Below are positions 40,262 to 46,330 of a stretch of DNA of 46,330 nt, one piece after another. The translations under genes and the position numbers were made by a program. Each line of letters starts with the position of its first letter. Position 1 is the first letter of the stretch. This DNA is from Candidatus Omnitrophota bacterium (lineage in GTDB: Bacteria > Omnitrophota > Gorgyraeia > Velamenicoccales > Velamenicoccaceae). The notes beneath the pieces are model-generated. The model was not told the origin of the DNA. It saw only the letters and a program-made list of their open reading frames with translations, and made no database searches. The stretch lies in assembly GCA_003451585.1 (NCBI GenBank), contig DMEU01000007.1, positions 1 to 46,330 of the forward strand, written 5' to 3'.

Positions 40262-40335
40262 GCAATTGAGCAGTAGACAATAGAACAATAGATAAAAAAA
40301 CTCAATTGCGGCCTATTCTCTATTGTTCAATAATT
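40262..40335 (+). repeat. Imperfect hairpin with alternative pairing (family member E)
   Basis: The arm at 40265-40283 (ATTGAGCAGTAGACAATAG) pairs with 40313-40331 over 19 bases with two G-T wobbles and one mismatch. A second, competing eight-base perfect stem is CAATTGAG (40263-40270) with CTCAATTG (40301-40308), and GAACAATAGA (40283-40292) can pair with 40319-40328. The gap ends 14 bases before the queH start. CCTATTCT at 40312-40319 also occurs in member B. Confidence 0.65.
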
Positions 40336-40345
40336 TATTTTTAAA

Positions 40346-40900
40346 ATGTCAAAAGTGCTCCTGCATATTTGTTGCGGCCCTTGCGCCATCTCTTGTGTCG
40401 AAGCCTTAAGACAAGCCGGCTTTGAGACGGAAGGTTTTTTCTACAATCCCAACATCCATCCTTTTTCTGAGTATCTCAAGAGGTATGAGGCGGTGATCGC
40501 CGCAGGCGACCGCATGAGGCTGTCCGTAATATATCACAAGTACGATTTCGAAAAATTTTTAAGAGAGGTTTCCTGCATAGAGAACAGGCAAGAACAGCAC
40601 CGTTTCTGCTGGCGTATACGCCTGGAAGAAACGGCGCGTATGGCGCGCGAAAAGGAGATAGAAAATTTTACGACGACGCTTTTGTCCAGCCCTTACCAGG
40701 ATATAGGGCAGATAAAGGTCTTGGGCGCGGAGGTCGCGGCTAAATACGGCCTTAGTTTTTTGCCCGAGGATTTCCGGCGCGGCTTTGCTGAGTCGCACAA
40801 GAGATCGAAGGAGTGGCAGCTCTACCATCAGAATTATTGCGGATGTGTTTATTCCGAGAAAGAAAGCATCGAGCAGAGAGAAAAAAAGAGGAAGGTATGA
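40346..40900 (+). CDS. queH: Epoxyqueuosine reductase QueH
   Basis: A 184-residue enzyme (DUF208) that reduces epoxyqueuosine to queuosine in tRNA; it is the cobalamin-independent alternative to QueG. The cysteine motif HICCGPCA at the N-terminus and later CWRIRLEETARMA, LLSSPYQD and NYCGCVYSEKES match the family, whose cysteines hold an iron-sulfur cluster and a further metal. The gene is 1.7 kb upstream of queA, which makes epoxyqueuosine, its substrate. No ribosome site is visible before the ATG. Confidence 0.88.
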   Translation: MSKVLLHICCGPCAISCVEALRQAGFETEGFFYNPNIHPFSEYLKRYEAVIAAGDRMRLSVIYHKYDFEKFLREVSCIENRQEQHRFCWRIRLEETARMAREKEIENFTTTLLSSPYQDIGQIKVLGAEVAAKYGLSFLPEDFRRGFAESHKRSKEWQLYHQNYCGCVYSEKESIEQREKKRKV

Positions 40901-40906
40901 ATACGG

Positions 40907-41263
40907 ATGTATCTGTGTAAGGTCATCTTTGTTTTTTTTGTGGTAGTGGGCCTGCATTATTCCGGCGTATCGGCGTTTTCGTATCAGCAAGAAGATGGTT
41001 ACGATGGGCCGGAGGCTATGAAGTATTTTAAGTCAGATAGGCCGCGCCGTCATCTGACCGCCAGGCTCTACCGGGCCGGCGCTTTGTATGTAGGTGTGGT
41101 CTATGTGATGGATGAGGCGGCAGGGCTCAAGGTCTATCTGCCTCTTGACCGTGAGCCGAGGCTCGTTATCTTTAAGGCCGCGAATGAAGCCCTCGTGCAA
41201 GCCGGATTCCGTAGTGAAGATGATACGGGCCAGGACACGGTAACGATATGGTTTAAGGGTTAG
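40907..41263 (+). CDS. Small secreted protein of unknown function
   Basis: A 118-residue protein with a signal peptide (about 1-23, VIFVFFVVVGLHYSGVSAF). The mature part has a short acidic segment and then an alpha/beta-looking region (LTARLYRAGALYVGVVYVMDEAAGLKVYLP ... VIFKAANEALVQAGF). I do not recognise a family. It sits seven bases after queH and is directly followed by the DUF2905 gene, so it is probably co-transcribed. No cysteine for lipidation. It may be a periplasmic factor, but there is no evidence of its role. Confidence 0.6.
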   Translation: MYLCKVIFVFFVVVGLHYSGVSAFSYQQEDGYDGPEAMKYFKSDRPRRHLTARLYRAGALYVGVVYVMDEAAGLKVYLPLDREPRLVIFKAANEALVQAGFRSEDDTGQDTVTIWFKG

Positions 41264-41470
41264 ATGCCTAAGATATTGATCTTTATCGGTATAGGGTTTA
41301 TTGTTTTGGGGTTATTGTGGAATTTTCTGGTTAAGATACCTTTTTTGGGCCGGATGCCCGGGGATATCCTTATCCAGAAGAAGAACTTAACCTTTTATTT
41401 TCCTCTTACAACGTGTATTTTAGCCAGTCTAATCCTTTCTTTGATCTTATGGGTCTTCTCCAAGCGTTAA
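41264..41470 (+). CDS. DUF2905 small membrane protein
   Basis: A 68-residue protein with two membrane segments (LIFIGIGFIVLGLLWNFL and LTTCILASLILSLILWVF) around the conserved loop IPFLGRMPGDILIQKKN, which matches DUF2905 well. The function is unknown in the family. It starts at the base after the previous stop and overlaps the SpoIID-domain gene, so the three genes are tightly coupled. Confidence 0.78.
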   Translation: MPKILIFIGIGFIVLGLLWNFLVKIPFLGRMPGDILIQKKNLTFYFPLTTCILASLILSLILWVFSKR

Positions 41471-42615
41471 ATCATTTCAAGAGGCCTTTTTTTTATTTGG
41501 CTGTTATTGTTGTCTTTTTGTTTTGTCCTGGCCTATACGCAAAAGAACCCATAAAGATACGGGTAGCCGTGATCAGGGATAAACAAGAGGTGGAGTTTTC
41601 AGTCACAGGGCCGTATGATATCGTGGATATTCGAAAAAATAAGGTCTTGTCCTCCCATAAAGATTCAGCGTCTTTTTCCGTTGCTGGCGTAAAAGAAGGT
41701 TTAAAGGCCGGCGATATGGCCTATGCTACGGATGCCATTCTGATCGACGCTAAAAAGAAAATAGCCGTGGCTGTAGGCAAACGGCGATACCGCGGGGATA
41801 TCGCCGTTTTCAAGGACGAGGCCGGCAAGCTTTGCGTGGTAAACACCTTGGATGTAGAGCCGTATATCAAAGGTGTCTTGTATCATGAGATATCTCATAA
41901 GTGGCCGATGGACGCCATAAAGGCTCAGGCGGTGGCGGTGCGCACTTACGCGATGTATCAGAAAGAAGTGATGAAAAACAAGAATTACGACGTCGCGGCC
42001 GATACTTCATCGCAGGTTTACGGAGGGTATTTCGCCGAGACCAACAAGACCAACAGGGCGGTTAATTTTACCGACGGAGAGGTCCTGCTTTACCGGAATA
42101 AAATTTTTCCGGCATATTTCCACGCGACCTGCGGAGGCATTACCGAGAATGCCGCGGAGTTATGGAAGATAGATATAGGGCCGCTCTCCGGAGGCAGGGT
42201 CTGCGGTTTTTGCTCCGGATCGCCCCATTATTTCTGGAGGACAAGGATTGGCCTGGAGAGCATTAAGGAAAAATTAGGCGCCCGCTATACTTTAAAGGGC
42301 GCTTTGGCCGATATAAGGGTCACTGAGCGGAATCCATCCGGCCGGGTGCGTTTTTTAGAGCTAAAGGACAGCCTTGAAAATAAGCTTATGATATCGGCAA
42401 AGGACCTTCGTTCTTTGTTGGGGCCTGACATCCTGCGAAGCACCAACTTTTCCATTATTTTGGAGGGCGATAGCGTAGTTTTCGCAGGTAAGGGCTGGGG
42501 ACACGGCGCAGGGTTATGCCAGTGGGGAGCATTCGGTATGTCGAAGAAAGGGTCCAGCTACAAACAGATCCTTGAATTTTATTATCCCGGCGCGGTCATC
42601 ACAAAAATAAAATAG
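41449..42615 (+). CDS. SpoIID/LytB-domain protein (peptidoglycan-associated)
   Basis: A 388-residue exported protein (signal sequence near 12-32, FYLAVIVVFLFCPGLYA). The SpoIID domain (about 125-340) has LDVEPYIKGVLYHEISHKWPMDAIKAQAVAVRTYA, FHATCGGITENA and the closing GWGHGAGLCQWGAFGMSKKGSSYKQILEFYYPG. In spore formers SpoIID is a lytic transglycosylase; in other bacteria related proteins act on or activate enzymes for peptidoglycan. I start at ATG 41449; an in-frame GTG at 41413 would add 12 residues that overlap the DUF2905 gene more deeply. Ten bases later queA begins. Confidence 0.82.
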   Translation: MGLLQALNHFKRPFFYLAVIVVFLFCPGLYAKEPIKIRVAVIRDKQEVEFSVTGPYDIVDIRKNKVLSSHKDSASFSVAGVKEGLKAGDMAYATDAILIDAKKKIAVAVGKRRYRGDIAVFKDEAGKLCVVNTLDVEPYIKGVLYHEISHKWPMDAIKAQAVAVRTYAMYQKEVMKNKNYDVAADTSSQVYGGYFAETNKTNRAVNFTDGEVLLYRNKIFPAYFHATCGGITENAAELWKIDIGPLSGGRVCGFCSGSPHYFWRTRIGLESIKEKLGARYTLKGALADIRVTERNPSGRVRFLELKDSLENKLMISAKDLRSLLGPDILRSTNFSIILEGDSVVFAGKGWGHGAGLCQWGAFGMSKKGSSYKQILEFYYPGAVITKIK

Positions 42616-42624
42616 GCCCAGGTC

Positions 42625-43650
42625 GTGTTCAAACTTTCTGATTTTGATTATTATCTGCCGCCTGAGCTGATAGCTCAGCATCCGGTCAGCCGCAGAGATG
42701 CTTCAAAGTTGCTGGTCTTAGACAGGCATCAAAAAAGCATAGGGCATCATAGATTCCGTGATATAATCACTTTTCTAAAACCTGGCGATCTGCTTGTTTT
42801 AAACGATACTAAGGTATTGCCGGCTCGCCTTCTTGGAAGACGACGGTCAGGCGGCAAGGTAGAGATCCTGTTGCTTGATCCTTTAGGTGAAGAAAATTAC
42901 CGGGCGTTGATAAAGCCTTTGGGCAGGCTCAAGGAGGGCGAAGAGATAATTTTTGCAGAAGGGCTTTCGTGCCGCCTGGCTGATGCAAAAAAAAAGATAG
43001 TAGCCTTTCAGCCTCCGGGCGCAAGGGCTGTTATGCGCAAGATCGGGCACCTGCCTTTACCGCCGTATATAAAAAGAAGCCCGGTGCGGCATGATAAGAC
43101 AAGGTACCAGACGGTTTTTGCGGCCAAAGAAGGTGCTGTGGCTGCGCCTACCGCCGGGTTGCACTTTACGCGCAGTCTCCTGGCAGCTATAAGGGAAAAA
43201 GGGGTTGGCGTCAGTTTTCTTACGCTTCACGTAAATTATGCTACTTTTGCCCCGGTACGCGCCGATGATATAGGCAGCCATCGAATGGAGCCGGAGTATT
43301 TTGAGATCCCGGCCCAGACGGCCGCCTCTATCCGCCGCGTAAAAAAAGACGGAGGGCGTATTTTTTCCGTGGGCACTACCGTGTGCAAGGCGTTAGAGGA
43401 CGCAAGCACCGAATTATTCGAAAAAGACGAGCCGGGCGCTATTGTGAAGGCGAGCAGGCTTTTTATACGTCCGCCGTTCTCTTTTAAGACGGTCGATGCC
43501 CTCATCACTAATTTCCACCTGCCGCGCACGACACTTTTGATGCTGGTCGCTGCTTTCGCCGGCAGGGACCTGATGTTTGAGGCATACAAAGAGGCGGTGG
43601 ACAAGGGTTACCGCTTTTACAGTTATGGCGATGCGATGCTGATCCTATGA
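42625..43650 (+). CDS. queA: S-adenosylmethionine:tRNA ribosyltransferase-isomerase
   Basis: A 341-residue enzyme that transfers and rearranges the ribose of S-adenosylmethionine onto preQ1 in tRNA to give epoxyqueuosine. The N-terminal FDYYLPPELIAQHP, LVLNDTKVLPARLLG, the middle GAVAAPTAGLHFT and the C-terminal NFHLPRTTLLMLVAAFAG are clear family blocks. It starts at GTG 42625. Together with queH upstream it gives two of the last steps to queuosine; tgt is not in the window. The STT3 gene follows after a 28-base gap. Confidence 0.95.
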   Translation: MFKLSDFDYYLPPELIAQHPVSRRDASKLLVLDRHQKSIGHHRFRDIITFLKPGDLLVLNDTKVLPARLLGRRRSGGKVEILLLDPLGEENYRALIKPLGRLKEGEEIIFAEGLSCRLADAKKKIVAFQPPGARAVMRKIGHLPLPPYIKRSPVRHDKTRYQTVFAAKEGAVAAPTAGLHFTRSLLAAIREKGVGVSFLTLHVNYATFAPVRADDIGSHRMEPEYFEIPAQTAASIRRVKKDGGRIFSVGTTVCKALEDASTELFEKDEPGAIVKASRLFIRPPFSFKTVDALITNFHLPRTTLLMLVAAFAGRDLMFEAYKEAVDKGYRFYSYGDAMLIL

Positions 43651-43678
43651 GTAGACAGTAGAGAGGGAAAAGGCTTAT

Positions 43679-46225
43679 ATGTTTAAAAAAATATTACCGT
43701 GGTTATTGGTCTTTGTCTTGGCCCTGGCAGTGGTTTATTTCAGGTTTTATCCCAAGTTACTGCCGTATCTTCACCTGGCGGCGCAGCAGGAAGTCTATAA
43801 AGATGAGAAGGCGGCCTTAAAGAAAAATATCGAGGACAGGTACCCCGATGCGCGCGGCATGGCCTCATCCAAGCTACTTGCCCGTCTTTTTGATGAAAGG
43901 CTTAAAAGCGCGAGGCCCGAGATAGACGCTTTGATCGCAGCTAAAGCAGAAGAGCTTAAAGACCGTTATCGCGGCCCGGATGGAAGGGTTTATTTGAACG
44001 GCATCGACTCTTATTACTGGTTGAGATTGTTGAACAATTTATTGAAGAGCGGGCATATAGGCGACCGCCAGTTAGGCGGCCTTGAATTTGACGATCTTAT
44101 AGGCAACCCAATAGATTCTGCGACAAAAAAGAACGTTCATCTGTGGCTTGGTTTCGTATTTTACAGGACGGCCCATTTCTTCGATCGTAATATGCCTTTG
44201 GAGGAAGTGCTCTTCTATGTTCCTATCTTTCTTTCAGTCATCATCGCGTTTTTCAGTTTTGTCATAGCCAGGAGGTGCGGCTGCGGCGACCTGGGTGCTT
44301 TTGTCGCGGCGTTCTCTATTAACCTATCGCCGTATTTTTTGGCCCGCAGCACGAACGAATGGTTTGATACGGATATTTATAATGTCCTGTTCCCGCTTTT
44401 GAGTTTTGGGGCATTTGTCGCGGCTTTGCAGGATAAGAAGGTCCTGGGGCGAATATTATTTTCCGCGCTTTCAGGATTTTTCCTGGCCTGTTACGCGTCG
44501 ACATGGAAGGGGTGGTGGTTCATCTTTGACATTATGGTCATCTCCTGCCTCTTCTTTGCGCTTAACCAGAAGTTGAGCCGGCATGAATCGCCGTCTGTCC
44601 CGGTGCTTGGCGCCAAGGCGCATTTGTCGGCCCTGGCATCTTTTTTCATCTTTTCCTCGTTTTTCGTCATCCTTTTCAACGGTTTTTCGGTCTGGATGGA
44701 TTTTATAGCAGAGCCTTTGCGCCTGGTGACAGTTATGAAAGTGACATCACAGTCCATGTGGCCCAATGTTTACCAGACTGTAGCCGAGCTCACCCCGGCT
44801 GAGCCGTTTTTTGTGACGACCTGCCTTGGACTGCCTGTGGTATTTTTTATTTCCCTTGCAGGCATACTTTATATTTTTCTTGTTGAGCGCAGCGTGCGCG
44901 ATGAGCGTTATGGTTTTAGCATCCTCTGCATAGTTATCTGGATCATCAGTGTTTTTTACGCGGCGCTGGAGGCTTCGCGGTTCATCCTGTTGCTGGTAGT
45001 CCCTTTAGGATTGGCATTTGGTTTAACAATAGACAAATTGTATGGACTGGTGGAAAAAATAACTATTGGCCGTATCCGCAGGCCTTTTGCCGCGGCCGCC
45101 CGTTTTTCGGTCATCCTGTGCGTCTCTCTTTATGTCGTGGCCGGCGTGTCGAGGGCGCATTCTAACATGATGTTCACCATGCCGCAGATGGACGATCTTT
45201 GGCACAACGCGTTGACGAAGATCAACAAGGACACGCCGAAGAACTCGTATGTCAATTCCTGGTGGGATTTTGGGCATTGGTTTAAGGCTGTAGCAGGCCG
45301 CCGTGTCCTTTTCGACGGAATGACCCAAAATACGCCGTACGCGTATTGGACAGCCCGCGCCCTTTTGACGGAGTCCGAAGAAGAAAGTGCTGCGATATTA
45401 AGGATGATAAACGCTCATGGCAATAAAGCCGCAGAGATATTAGAGCAGGAGGAAGCGATGGATCCCGCTGTAGCAGCGGATATCGTAAGTTCTGCCTTGA
45501 GAAAGGATAGGCCATCGGCCAAGGTTTATCTGGAAGAGCGTCAGATCGCGCCTTTCCGCGTGCAGATGCTCCTGGATCTTATGTTTGCGCCGGATGTCCC
45601 GCAGGTTTATTTCGTCGTTTCTTATGATATGATCACAAAGATCGGGCCCATTTCGTATATAGGCAACTGGGATTTTAAAAAAGTTGACATGTGGTTTAAG
45701 AAGAAGAAGTTGAACCATGTCGAGTTCCTGAATTATTTGATGCAGCGGTATGATCTGACGAACCAGGAGGCGCAGGATAAGTATATAGCTATGTCAATGT
45801 TCGGCGAGGAAGAAGCGAAAAAATGGTTTTCAAGGCCTTTAGGGTTCTATTCCGCTTTAACTGACGCCAGGCAGGACGGCAGGATGCTCTTTTTTGATAA
45901 TGGCCTCGTTGTCGATCTGGACAATAAACATGCCTATGTGGCCAGCGACCTCGATGCCAGGAGGGGCGTACCTAAAAGTATCGTCATGATGGAAAAAGGC
46001 GCTCTTGAGACCGTTGCGCAGAAAGACCCGGGCCTGACATATAGCGGCATTATTATCAAAAAAGACGATAAGTATCAAAGCCTGCTTTTGGATGAGGAAT
46101 TCGCCAAGAGCATGCTCGTCAGGCTCTACTTTTTCAAAGGTACCGGCCTGAAGCACTTTAAGCTCTTTCATGAGGAGAAGGACGACAAAGGTAACGCGAT
46201 ATACATATACCAGCTAGTGTGGTGA
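43679..46225 (+). CDS. STT3/AglB/PglB-type oligosaccharyltransferase
   Basis: An 848-residue membrane protein of glycosyltransferase family 66, which moves a lipid-linked glycan to asparagine of proteins on the outer face of the membrane. About a dozen membrane segments fill residues 1-495, and a soluble domain of about 350 residues follows. Family motifs: the first-loop acid Asp110 in NGIDSYYWLR, the DxD-type motif Asp230-Thr-Asp232 in NEWFDTDIYN, a TxAE-like motif Thr367-Val-Ala-Glu370, and the acceptor-binding WWDFG (528-532; usual WWDYG). The soluble end has a typical FFKGTGLKHFKLFHE segment. Such enzymes are universal in archaea and eukaryotes and rarer in bacteria. It lies last before the terminal repeat. 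Confidence 0.85.
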   Translation: MFKKILPWLLVFVLALAVVYFRFYPKLLPYLHLAAQQEVYKDEKAALKKNIEDRYPDARGMASSKLLARLFDERLKSARPEIDALIAAKAEELKDRYRGPDGRVYLNGIDSYYWLRLLNNLLKSGHIGDRQLGGLEFDDLIGNPIDSATKKNVHLWLGFVFYRTAHFFDRNMPLEEVLFYVPIFLSVIIAFFSFVIARRCGCGDLGAFVAAFSINLSPYFLARSTNEWFDTDIYNVLFPLLSFGAFVAALQDKKVLGRILFSALSGFFLACYASTWKGWWFIFDIMVISCLFFALNQKLSRHESPSVPVLGAKAHLSALASFFIFSSFFVILFNGFSVWMDFIAEPLRLVTVMKVTSQSMWPNVYQTVAELTPAEPFFVTTCLGLPVVFFISLAGILYIFLVERSVRDERYGFSILCIVIWIISVFYAALEASRFILLLVVPLGLAFGLTIDKLYGLVEKITIGRIRRPFAAAARFSVILCVSLYVVAGVSRAHSNMMFTMPQMDDLWHNALTKINKDTPKNSYVNSWWDFGHWFKAVAGRRVLFDGMTQNTPYAYWTARALLTESEEESAAILRMINAHGNKAAEILEQEEAMDPAVAADIVSSALRKDRPSAKVYLEERQIAPFRVQMLLDLMFAPDVPQVYFVVSYDMITKIGPISYIGNWDFKKVDMWFKKKKLNHVEFLNYLMQRYDLTNQEAQDKYIAMSMFGEEEAKKWFSRPLGFYSALTDARQDGRMLFFDNGLVVDLDNKHAYVASDLDARRGVPKSIVMMEKGALETVAQKDPGLTYSGIIIKKDDKYQSLLLDEEFAKSMLVRLYFFKGTGLKHFKLFHEEKDDKGNAIYIYQLVW

Positions 46226-46257
46226 CATCCGCCTTGCGGCATTTCCTTACATGTAGC

Positions 46258-46330
46258 CTCGGGTAGCCTTTGCTGTGCCGACGTCAATAGCCGATACTAG
46301 CTATCCAAAGCCGCTTCCGGCATTTTTTCC
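46258..46330 (-). repeat. Right-end repeat, inverted copy of 227-299
   Basis: The last 26 bases are the exact reverse complement of 227-252, and the rest aligns to 253-299 without gaps at about two thirds of positions. It follows the STT3 gene by about 32 bases. If the window is a whole assembly contig, this repeat may be why the contig ends here. Confidence 0.75.
46310..46328 (+). terminator. Short terminator-like hairpin in the right-end repeat
   Basis: GCCG (46310-46313) and CGGC (46318-46321) close a CTTC tetraloop, followed by A and six T. It is a short but compact intrinsic-terminator shape downstream of the STT3 gene. Confidence 0.45.

Overview
This window reads as one long, gene-dense bacterial segment. 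All of the roughly 44 genes I can support lie on the + strand, often with overlapping stop and start codons. The organism is Gram-negative in envelope plan: it encodes heptose kinase, the Kdo pathway (kdsA, kdsB, kdsC, kdsD), Lpt export parts, several heptosyltransferase-type enzymes and an OmpA-like lipoprotein. The mix of these genes with an STT3-type oligosaccharyltransferase, a GH57 branching enzyme next to a DUF4912 protein, two CpaF-type ATPases and a deoxyhypusine-synthase-like protein suggests an uncultured lineage such as Omnitrophota (PVC side of the tree). That taxonomic guess is inference and no marker gene here settles it.

Layout. 1-338: no convincing gene; two direct copies of a repeat that occurs again, inverted, at the extreme right end. 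339-5101: LPS-core type glycosyltransferases (one GT4, one GT9, one tandem double GT9) followed by a small coiled-coil membrane protein and a BamE-like lipoprotein. 5147-5175: a near-consensus sigma-70 promoter that opens the heptose/Kdo/Lpt operon at 5222-11932 (DHS-like, hldE1, kdsB, kdsA, kdsD, kdsC, lptC-lptA fusion, lptB). 11987-13570: trigger factor without its PPIase domain, then clpP without clpX. 13715-20921: aminotransferase, serA, a metallophosphatase-like/thioredoxin-like secreted protein, a homocitrate synthase-type enzyme and purA. 20929-21984: promoter, OmpA-family lipoprotein and a coiled-coil partner, closed by a terminator at about 22080. 22133-24807: DUF4912 protein plus GH57 branching enzyme, closed by a terminator.

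24878-37363 is a long run of cell-envelope and translation genes: uppS, cdsA, dxr, rseP, ispG, cpaF-1, proS, cpaF-2, rimP, nusA, infB. The order is familiar from many bacteria, except that two secretion-type ATPases sit on either side of a prolyl-tRNA synthetase lacking its editing domain. 37398-46225: trpS, scpA, ruvB, queH, small envelope proteins, a SpoIID/LytB-domain protein, queA and the STT3-type oligosaccharyltransferase.

How it works together. Most of the window builds the cell envelope: lipid carrier (uppS), isoprenoid precursors (dxr, ispG), phospholipid (cdsA), Kdo and heptose sugars, LPS transport, glycosyl transfer to LPS and probably to proteins. The rest is core translation, DNA segregation and repair, and queuosine modification of tRNA.

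The least explained material is non-coding: five AT-rich imperfect hairpins built from short near-repeated words, each placed just upstream of a start codon; two small hairpins sharing the core AGCCGAAGG; and the terminal repeat family. The best candidates for undescribed biology are these repeats, the cysteine-bearing pseudo-metallophosphatase/thioredoxin protein, the DHS-like protein leading the Kdo operon, and the paired CpaF ATPases. I see no CRISPR array, rRNA, tRNA or transposase.
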